The notes beneath the pieces were generated by a model. The model was not told the origin of the DNA. It searched no databases and saw only the letters and a program-made list of their open reading frames with translations. From Bacteroidota bacterium (GTDB taxonomy: Bacteria > Bacteroidota > Bacteroidia > JACCXN01): a stretch of 64,000 nucleotides of DNA. The stretch is taken from assembly GCA_013696965.1 (NCBI GenBank), contig JACCXN010000091.1, forward strand, positions 186,001 through 250,000, written 5' to 3'. Shown piece by piece: positions 57,312 to 64,000 of this stretch (the first letter of the stretch is position 1; each line of letters starts with the position of its first letter). The position numbers and the translations under genes were made by a program.

Positions 57312-57562
57312 GTATATAATTTATTTTTTAATGGTAAAATGGAATTTGACTCACACAATATTTATGCTTGGTATGGTATGATTGTTTATGGCTATTTCAT
57401 ATGTATATAATTTGTTTTTTAACTGTCATTTGGTGTTATATTCATTAGTGTTTGCGCACGTTTGGTGCAATGTATATAATTCGTTTTTAAAGGTCATCCC
57501 GATTTATCGGGACGCCATATCTTCATGCGTGTTTGCGCACGTTCTGTGCATGGCTATTTCAT
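57312..57562 (-). repeat. Tandem copies of dispersed repeat (three units)
   Basis: Three units each begin with GTATATAATT and a T-run (57312, 57403 and 57472). Blocks shared between units include GTGTTTGCGCAC (57448 and 57529) and GGCTATTTCAT (57390 and 57552), and the third unit carries the perfect palindrome CCCGATTTATCGGG (57498-57511). Copy A lies at 19,271-19,375, also directly upstream of a minus-strand start codon. Confidence 0.65.
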
Positions 57563-58240
57563 AAAATTATTCTATGGCTTTTAACTTGTTTTTATTTTAA
57601 CTTTTCTTCTGGTTTTTTTATTTTTTCATCTAGTTCAATTAAATATAAAGTTAGCTTTTCAATTTAATAAGAGTTTGGGCACCATTTCACCGAGCTCTAT
57701 ACCATTTTCAGAAACTTCATTTGCGGAAGGAATGCCAGGTAAATGTTTTTTCTTTTCAATATGTTCCTTAACTTCCTCTAATTTCACCAGATTATAATCC
57801 TTTTCAAAAACATAATCACACCAACCTACTTTTGAATCCTTATTTTACTGCAAACTGAAATGTTCTTTTCAAACTCAATTGCCAGAATATTGATTGGTGT
57901 AAAATTAGAAAAAGCAGTCAGAAAGGTAAAAAATATTACACATAATTCGAACTTTTTAAACTCAAAGGGCCACAAAAAGCCTTTGTCTGCTATGTTTTTA
58001 GAATAAATAAAAAAACTATTACGCTAAAGTATTTGTGCAAAACAAATTTTAAGTATTGGTAATCAAGGTTTAATACTTGCAGTGAAAAATAAAAGAATAA
58101 ATTATTTTAAATAATCTACCAAAACAGTAACATTTATTGGACTTTTGCAGTAAAAACATTGATTAAATAATGAATTGAAATATTTAAATAAAAATATAAG
58201 GTAATAATATACTTTTTTCCATTTGAGAAATTTAGTTTCA
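57563..58240. other. AT-rich region with a pseudogene, otherwise empty
   Basis: Apart from the remnant at 57592-57845, no gene is evident here. It forms the upstream region of the large surface protein gene. A short hairpin around 57967-57982 is weak and not reported as a terminator. Confidence 0.5.
57592..57845 (-). pseudogene. Remnant of a surface-protein C-terminal domain
   Basis: One frame reads CDYVFEKDYNLVKLEEVKEH, then KKHLPGIPSANEVSENGIELGEMVPKLL, then a TGA at 57661-57659. A one-base shift restores EKLTLYLIELDEKIKKPEEKLK and a stop at 57594-57592. This is the C-terminal module seen at the end of many Bacteroidota surface and tail-fibre-like proteins. An upstream stop and the lack of a start show that the gene is broken. 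Confidence 0.65.
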
Positions 58241-58248
58241 TATATTTG
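58241..58248 (+). promoter_or_regulatory. Candidate -7 box of the large surface protein gene
   Basis: TATATTTG matches TAnnTTTG. TTTG at 58222-58225 is only 15 bases away, so the -33 part is unconvincing. Transcription from here would give a leader of about 65 bases before the ATG at 58320, which supports that start over the ATG at 58251. Confidence 0.45.
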
Positions 58249-58319
58249 TCTTGAATCTGAAAAAAGGATTATTCGATTGTTATCCACATGCTATTTTTAC
58301 ACCCCCAAAATATACCTTT

Positions 58320-61300
58320 ATGAAGAAAATTTTTACTTTTTTTTCGGCACTACTTCTTTCAAATTTCTTAATTGCACAAAATGACGCTGCTTTAGCAGCA
58401 CCAAACGGTACTTTTTTGGCTCCCGTAAGCGGATGTTCTTTAACTTCAACTGAAAATGTTACGGTTAGGATTTTTAATTTCGGCCCTGGTGCAATTACTA
58501 CTGGATTTGATGTTTCCTATTCCATAAATGGAGGACCTTCAGTAATAGAAACCGTTTCAGCCCCAATAAACATCCCTGCAAACACTTCATTTACCTATAC
58601 TTTTTTATCGCAGGCGAATTTATCTATACAGGGAACCTACACCCTGGATGCATCCGTTATTTTGGCTGGTGACCCAACTCCTGGAAACAACACTTATTCA
58701 GGATATGTTGTTAATTCATTAGAACCATCTAATGGAGGTACGGTTTCAGGCCCTGCATCGGTGTGTATTAGTGGAAATAGCGGCTTTCTAACCCTTGGTG
58801 GAAACAACGGAAACATTCTTCGTTGGGAGTATTCAACAGATGGGGGCGGAACCTGGGTGAATATTTCAAATACTTCCACAATTCAAAATTATAACAATTT
58901 AACTGTTCCAACTATGTATAGAGCTGTGGTTCAAAATGGTTCTTGTGCTTCAGCCAATTCTTTGCCATTAAGCATTGGAATTGATCCCGTTACTATTCCG
59001 GGAAACACCGCGGGTGCAACAACTGTTTGTAGTGGAACAAATTCAGGAAATGTTACTTTGAGTGGCAATACAGGAACGATAACCAATTGGGAGTTTTCAA
59101 TAGACGGAGGAATAAGCTGGAGTATTATTGCCAATACAACTGCTACTTTGTCCTATTTAAATATTACTCAAACTACAAGATATAGAGCAGTTGTAAAAAG
59201 CGGGGCTTGTTCTGCTTCAAATTCGTCAATTACTATAATTACTGTAAACCCTCCAACAATAGGTGGAAATCTATCACCTTTGTCAACAACCGTATGTAGC
59301 GGTGCAAATAGCGGAACACTTACCTTAAGTGGACAATCCGGAAGCATTATACGCTGGGAAGTTTCAACAAACTCTGGAAGTACCTGGACTAACATTACCA
59401 ATACCACAACAACCCTAAACTACTTAAATTTAACTCAGACTAGCTTATATCGCGTTAGAATTCAAAGCACAGGTTGTCCTGCATTATATTCCGATACTGC
59501 CACTGTAACAGTAAATCCTCCAACCGTTGCAGGCACCCTTTCAGCTGCAGCCACTGTTTGCAGTGGAACCAATAGCGGAACTTTAACCCTTGCTGGCTCT
59601 AGTGGAAGCATAATAAGATGGGAATTTTCTATTAATGGAGGTGGATCCTGGACAAATATTGCAAATACCACAAATACTCAAAACTACACAAATCTAATCA
59701 CAACAACACGGTACAGAGTAAGAGTTCAGAATGGCATTTGTACTGCCCTGAATTCAAATGCAATTGACATTACTGTTAATCCTCTTAGTGTTGGTGGAAC
59801 AATTTCTGGAACAACAACAGTATGCGGCAATACAAACAGCGGCACTTTAACACTTAGCGGAAATACCGGCAGTGTTCAACGCTGGGAATCTTCTATAAAT
59901 AATGGTACAACCTGGGATATTATAGTCAATACCACTACTACTCAAAATTATTCAAATCTTCCAACAACAACTTGGTATAGAGCTAATTTGATGAATGGAG
60001 TATGTGCTGCAGCATATTCTGACACTGCAATAATTACTTTTGCTCCGGCAACTGACCCAGGAATTCTTTCAGCAGATGCGACAGTTTGCAGCGGAACTAA
60101 TACAGGAACTTTAACTTTATCAGGCTATTCCGGCACTATTATCAGATGGGAATTTTCTATTAATGGAGGTGGATCCTGGTCAAATATTGCCAACACTACC
60201 GACAGCCATGTATATAACAATCTTACAACCACAACAAGTTTTAGGGCTCTGGTACAAAATGGAAGTTGTCCTGTTTTATACTCAAACTTTATTGTAATTT
60301 CTGTTAATCCCGTAACCATTGGGGGTACAGTTTCAGGTGCCACCACTGTTTGTAGCGGAAACAATAGCGGAACACTTTCTTTAAGCGGGCATACAGGAAC
60401 AATTATAGAATGGGAATTTTCTATAGATGCTGGAACAATTTGGTCTTCAATTGCAAATACCAGCAATTCACAAGCCTTTGTAAATTTAACAACTACTACT
60501 ATTTACAGAGCAGTTATTCAAAGTGGAGTTTGCCTTGCTGAGCGCTCAACTGAAGAAACAATTACTGTTGATCCTATTACTGATGGAGGAAGTGTTTCTG
60601 GTGCAACTACTGTATGTTCTGGCGCAAACAGTGGAAATGTTAGCCTTGTTGGCAATATTGGCAATGTATTGAATTGGGAATTTTCAACTGATAATGGAAA
60701 TTCCTGGATTAATATTTCAAATAATACTACTACACAGAATTACAATAATATTACAACGCCAACTATGTATAGAGTCCTTGTTCAAAGTGGTCTTTGTAGT
60801 TCTGCCTACTCAAGCACGGCACTTGTTAATGTTAACCAACCCTCTGCAGGTGGTACTATTTATGGAGCAACAACAGTATGTAGTGGCTCAAACAATGGAA
60901 CATTATCCTTAATTGGAATTTCAGGAAATATTATTGGCTGGGAAGAATCTACGGATAATGGAGTATCCTGGGTAGCAATAGCCAATACAACATCCACTCA
61001 CAATTATAACAATCTTTTAATTCCAACTCATTTTAGGGCAATTGTACAAAGTGGAATTTGTTCTCCGGAATTTTCATCAATTGCAATAATTAACGTTGAT
61101 GTAAACTCTGTTGGAGGTTTAGTATCTGGAAATGCAACTGTTTGCGCAGGTTCTAATAACGGCACTGTTACTTTAAGTGGTGAAACAGGCAATGTAATTG
61201 GATGGGAATTTTCAACGGATGGAGGCATTAGTTGGATTCTCCTTTCTAATACTACTTCTTCTCAAGATTATTTCAACATATCAGTTACAACCATGTACAG

Positions 61301-63650
61301 AGCTTTGGTTAAAAATGGAGTTTGTAACGCTGTAAACTCTATGGAAGCAACCATTACTGTTGACCCTGCTACAAACGCAGGTATTTTAACAGGGAATACT
61401 TTTGCATGTAGCAATAATAACAATGGAACAATTATCCTTTCAAATTATGTTGGAGATATATTAGATTGGGAAGAGTCAAACAATGGTTTAACTTGGTTTC
61501 CTACAGGAAACACGGCTGATTCCTATACTTATAATAATCTTTTTATTACAACCTACTTTAGAGTACTTGTACAAAGTGGAAGTTGCGCTGTTAATTATTC
61601 ATCAACAGTTATTGTTACTGTTGATGCAGCCTCTGTAGGGGGAACTGTTTCAGGAAGTACAGTAGTTTGTGCAGGTACAAATAATGGTACGGTAACTTTG
61701 AGTGGAGAAACGGGAAACATTGTTTCATGGGAATTTTCTAATGATGGAGGAAATAGTTGGATAAGTCTTTCAAATACCTCTTCTTCCCAAAATTACTCCA
61801 ATTTAACTATAACAACCAGTTACAGGGCCTTGGTTAAAAATGGAGTTTGTGGCTCGGTAACTTCATCAGAGGCAACAATAACCGTAGATCAGTTATCAAA
61901 TGCAGGTGTTTTAAGCTCAAATGCTGTTGTATGCAGTAACAGCAATAGCGGTACAATAACCCTTAGTGGATATGTTGGAGAAATTATTGATTGGTTAGAG
62001 TCCAATAGCGGAATTTCCTGGTTTCCTTCTGGGAATACATCAAATACTCAGAATTACAACAATTTATTAATTACAACATATTACAAGGCAATTGTTATGA
62101 ATGGTTTATGTGAAGCAGATACTTCTAATGCTGTTATTATAACTGTTAATCCTGTTTCTGTTGGGGGAAATTTAACAGGATCAAACACTGTGTGCCCTGG
62201 AGACAATAATGGAACATTATACCTGGCAGGTCAAACAGGCAATATAGTGGGATGGGAGATTTCCAATGATAATGGAAACAACTGGATGCCTATTAGTAAC
62301 CAAACAGACTCTTTAGTATATAATAACATCATTCAAACTACTTTATACAGGGTTATGGTTAAAAGTGGAATATGTAATGCTGTTTATTCAAATACAGTAG
62401 TGATTTCTGTAAGCCCTAAAAGTATTGCAGGAAATATTTCTGGAATTACTGCTATTTGTGCTCAGGAAGAGGGGAGTTTAACACTAAATGGCTATACAGG
62501 ATCAATAATAGATTGGGAATCATCAATTGATGGAGGATTAACATGGTCATCCCTTGGAAACACCCTGCCTTCATATACTTATTCTTTACAAAGCTCTGCC
62601 CGCTTTAGGGTAATTGTAATTAGCGGGTCCTGTCCTGCTGACACTTCACTTGTTGCACAGGTAAATGTTTTTGCCAAGCCAGAGGCTTCATTTATAGCTG
62701 AGGATGTTTGTTTTGGAAATTCTGTTTCATTTCAAAATACTTCAACAATAACCAGTGGATCAATACAATTAAATATGTGGGATTTTGGAAATGGGCTTGC
62801 CACTATTACAAGAAACCCTTCACATGATTATTTGGCTTATGGAGAATATGTGGTATTATTAAAAACAATTTCCAATAACAATTGTATCGATACTGTTTCT
62901 GCAACTGTTAGAGTATTCGAGCTTCCTTCTGCAAAAATCACAAATTCTGCAACAAATGAATTTTGCATGGGCAGCAATGTAGAGTTATCAGTTGATAATG
63001 TTATAGGCCTAACATACCAGTGGAGCAATGGAAGCATGCTTTCATCCACTACAATTGATTCCTCTGGAACCTATTCCGTAACAGTAACAAATGTTAACAA
63101 CTCATGTAGTTCTAAAGATTCCATAAAGATAACAGCACATACATTACCTATTGCTTTTGCTGGTAATGATACTTCTGTGGCTCCTGGTAGAAGCATAAAG
63201 TTACAGGCAACAGGAGGATTAACATATTTATGGACACCATCTTCCAGTTTAGATTTTCCAGGAAGTGCCGATCCCATTGCATCACCAATTTCTACAACAA
63301 TTTATACAGTTAAGGTAACGGATATTAGGGGCTGTAGCAGTGTTGATTCCCTTATGATAGAAGTAAAGGGTAAAGCAGATTTTATGGTTTTTAATTTAAT
63401 AACCCCAAATGGTGATGGTTTTAACGATACCTGGTTTATTGAAAAAATAGAATTGTTTCCGGAAAATGAAGTCGTTGTTTTTAATAGAAACGGTCAAACT
63501 GTTTTCTCAGCCAATTCTTATGACAATTCCTGGAATGGGACATACAATGGAACTGCACTTCCGGATGGAACATACTACTACATTTTGAAATTCACAAATA
63601 CAAGAGATATTCAAAAAGGATCGGTGAACATTTTAAGAAATCAGAAATAA
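58320..63650 (+). CDS. Giant repeat-rich T9SS cargo protein (CHU_C sorting domain)
   Basis: The protein is 1,776 residues from the ATG at 58320, which gives a clean signal peptide (FTFFSALLLSNFLIAQ). It has an N-terminal CARDB-like region (about 35-135) and fifteen Ig-like repeats of about 88 residues. Each repeat follows the pattern TVCSGxNSGTLTLSGxTGxIxxWE, then a W near position 35 and a YRAxVQxGxC strand. A PKD-like domain follows (VSFQNTSTITSG, WDFGNGLA), then a linker and a C-terminal CHU_C/type B sorting signal (LITPNGDGFNDTWFIEKIELFPENEVVVFNRNGQ). It would be secreted by the type IX system and attached to the surface. A PorP/SprF gene follows 24 bases downstream. Confidence 0.9.
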   Translation: MKKIFTFFSALLLSNFLIAQNDAALAAPNGTFLAPVSGCSLTSTENVTVRIFNFGPGAITTGFDVSYSINGGPSVIETVSAPINIPANTSFTYTFLSQANLSIQGTYTLDASVILAGDPTPGNNTYSGYVVNSLEPSNGGTVSGPASVCISGNSGFLTLGGNNGNILRWEYSTDGGGTWVNISNTSTIQNYNNLTVPTMYRAVVQNGSCASANSLPLSIGIDPVTIPGNTAGATTVCSGTNSGNVTLSGNTGTITNWEFSIDGGISWSIIANTTATLSYLNITQTTRYRAVVKSGACSASNSSITIITVNPPTIGGNLSPLSTTVCSGANSGTLTLSGQSGSIIRWEVSTNSGSTWTNITNTTTTLNYLNLTQTSLYRVRIQSTGCPALYSDTATVTVNPPTVAGTLSAAATVCSGTNSGTLTLAGSSGSIIRWEFSINGGGSWTNIANTTNTQNYTNLITTTRYRVRVQNGICTALNSNAIDITVNPLSVGGTISGTTTVCGNTNSGTLTLSGNTGSVQRWESSINNGTTWDIIVNTTTTQNYSNLPTTTWYRANLMNGVCAAAYSDTAIITFAPATDPGILSADATVCSGTNTGTLTLSGYSGTIIRWEFSINGGGSWSNIANTTDSHVYNNLTTTTSFRALVQNGSCPVLYSNFIVISVNPVTIGGTVSGATTVCSGNNSGTLSLSGHTGTIIEWEFSIDAGTIWSSIANTSNSQAFVNLTTTTIYRAVIQSGVCLAERSTEETITVDPITDGGSVSGATTVCSGANSGNVSLVGNIGNVLNWEFSTDNGNSWINISNNTTTQNYNNITTPTMYRVLVQSGLCSSAYSSTALVNVNQPSAGGTIYGATTVCSGSNNGTLSLIGISGNIIGWEESTDNGVSWVAIANTTSTHNYNNLLIPTHFRAIVQSGICSPEFSSIAIINVDVNSVGGLVSGNATVCAGSNNGTVTLSGETGNVIGWEFSTDGGISWILLSNTTSSQDYFNISVTTMYRALVKNGVCNAVNSMEATITVDPATNAGILTGNTFACSNNNNGTIILSNYVGDILDWEESNNGLTWFPTGNTADSYTYNNLFITTYFRVLVQSGSCAVNYSSTVIVTVDAASVGGTVSGSTVVCAGTNNGTVTLSGETGNIVSWEFSNDGGNSWISLSNTSSSQNYSNLTITTSYRALVKNGVCGSVTSSEATITVDQLSNAGVLSSNAVVCSNSNSGTITLSGYVGEIIDWLESNSGISWFPSGNTSNTQNYNNLLITTYYKAIVMNGLCEADTSNAVIITVNPVSVGGNLTGSNTVCPGDNNGTLYLAGQTGNIVGWEISNDNGNNWMPISNQTDSLVYNNIIQTTLYRVMVKSGICNAVYSNTVVISVSPKSIAGNISGITAICAQEEGSLTLNGYTGSIIDWESSIDGGLTWSSLGNTLPSYTYSLQSSARFRVIVISGSCPADTSLVAQVNVFAKPEASFIAEDVCFGNSVSFQNTSTITSGSIQLNMWDFGNGLATITRNPSHDYLAYGEYVVLLKTISNNNCIDTVSATVRVFELPSAKITNSATNEFCMGSNVELSVDNVIGLTYQWSNGSMLSSTTIDSSGTYSVTVTNVNNSCSSKDSIKITAHTLPIAFAGNDTSVAPGRSIKLQATGGLTYLWTPSSSLDFPGSADPIASPISTTIYTVKVTDIRGCSSVDSLMIEVKGKADFMVFNLITPNGDGFNDTWFIEKIELFPENEVVVFNRNGQTVFSANSYDNSWNGTYNGTALPDGTYYYILKFTNTRDIQKGSVNILRNQK
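58735..62690 (+). repeat. Fifteen 264-base coding repeats
   Basis: The 88-residue units are tandem and diverged at DNA level. Units 10 and 12 resemble each other more than they resemble their neighbours, as do units 11 and 13, so a two-unit block was duplicated. Confidence 0.8.
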
Positions 63651-63674
63651 GTCAACCGAAAAAAACTTAAAGAG

Positions 63675-64000
63675 ATGAAAATGAAAAAACACATACTAAC
63701 ATTAGTTCTGGGCCTGATCATTGCAAATGCTTTATTGGCTCAACAGTTGCCCCTATACAATCAGTATTATATCAATCCTTTTTTATATAATCCATCCATG
63801 GCTGGTGCAACAGAGGGAATAAATGCAAACCTTTTGCATAAGTCTCAATGGAGAAGCATACCAGGTGCCCCAGAAACCAGTGTATTAACATTAGATGGAC
63901 CTGTAAATGGAACAAACACTGGATTAGGTGCAACATTCATTAATGATGCAAGCGGAATCTTTCAACGCCAGGGAGCATATGGGGCATATTCTTACAGAAT
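63675..64000 (+). CDS. PorP/SprF-family type IX secretion membrane protein (partial)
   Basis: The gene runs off the right edge; about 108 residues are visible. A signal peptide (MKKHILTLVLGLIIANALLAQ) is followed by QLPLYNQYYINPFLYNPSMAG and WRSIPGAPETSVLTLDGP, the diagnostic opening of the PorP/SprF family. These outer-membrane beta-barrel proteins help type IX secretion and often pair with a large CHU_C cargo gene, as here. The start could also be the ATG at 63681, two codons later. Confidence 0.93.
   Translation, partial: MKMKKHILTLVLGLIIANALLAQQLPLYNQYYINPFLYNPSMAGATEGINANLLHKSQWRSIPGAPETSVLTLDGPVNGTNTGLGATFINDASGIFQRQGAYGAYSYR

Noticed and set aside
59168-59671. Minus-strand open frames within the large surface protein gene
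   Set aside because: They repeat with the same period as the plus-strand protein and are by-products of its codon pattern.
58735-62690. Regular spacing of similar sequence that could look like a CRISPR array
   Set aside because: The units are 264 bases, diverged, and lie in one long open frame encoding Ig-like domains; no short identical repeats with unique spacers are present.

Overview
The window looks like a chromosomal piece of an AT-rich Bacteroidota genome. Several things point there: lipoproteins and surface proteins of the DUF4270, DUF4292 and CHU_C (type IX secretion type B sorting) families, a PorP/SprF-type protein at the right edge, candidate promoters of the TAnnTTTG form, and tight operons of the kind seen in this phylum. 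I could not place it below phylum level.

Positions 1-36,687 are ordinary housekeeping sequence. In order they hold a ClC channel cut by the left edge; dnaG; two small secreted proteins; a synthase-DUF4270-glmS operon divergent from panC-panD-flippase-rfaE2; radA; DoxX and an FKBP-type isomerase; an aminotransferase/omega-amidase pair; an Ig-like lipoprotein with free-methionine sulfoxide reductase; an SRPBCC protein; a TPR/SpoIIE phosphatase; lepA; and a long minus-strand run (Wzx-like flippase, dut, nucleotidyltransferase, TPR lipoprotein, DUF4292 lipoprotein, EnvC-like protein, tatA, gatA, LysM transglycosylase). Enoyl-CoA hydratase and a PfkB kinase lie just upstream of that run.

Positions 36,688-56,159 hold a tRNA-Asn(GTT) gene and an integrated island of about 19.4 kb. 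The last 23 bp of the tRNA region recur at 56,137-56,159 with two mismatches, which marks attL and attR. The left part of the island has an HTH/excisionase-like gene, a tyrosine recombinase, a DUF3987 replication-type protein and several small unknown genes. The right part is a minus-strand run of seven genes that overlap or nearly touch: a NurA-like nuclease, a HerA-like ATPase, an HSP90-like ATPase, a DUF3696-type AAA ATPase, an unknown 270-residue protein, a second HSP90-like ATPase and a radical SAM enzyme. I infer a multi-gene defence or DNA-processing system and cannot match the combination to a named system from memory. A degraded third att-like site near 44.5 kb suggests the island is two elements joined together.

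Positions 56,160-64,000 hold the displaced terminator of the tRNA, two unknown secreted proteins, a region with tandem copies of a dispersed repeat and a frameshifted surface-protein remnant, then a 1,776-residue repeat-rich type IX secretion cargo protein followed by the start of a PorP/SprF-family gene.
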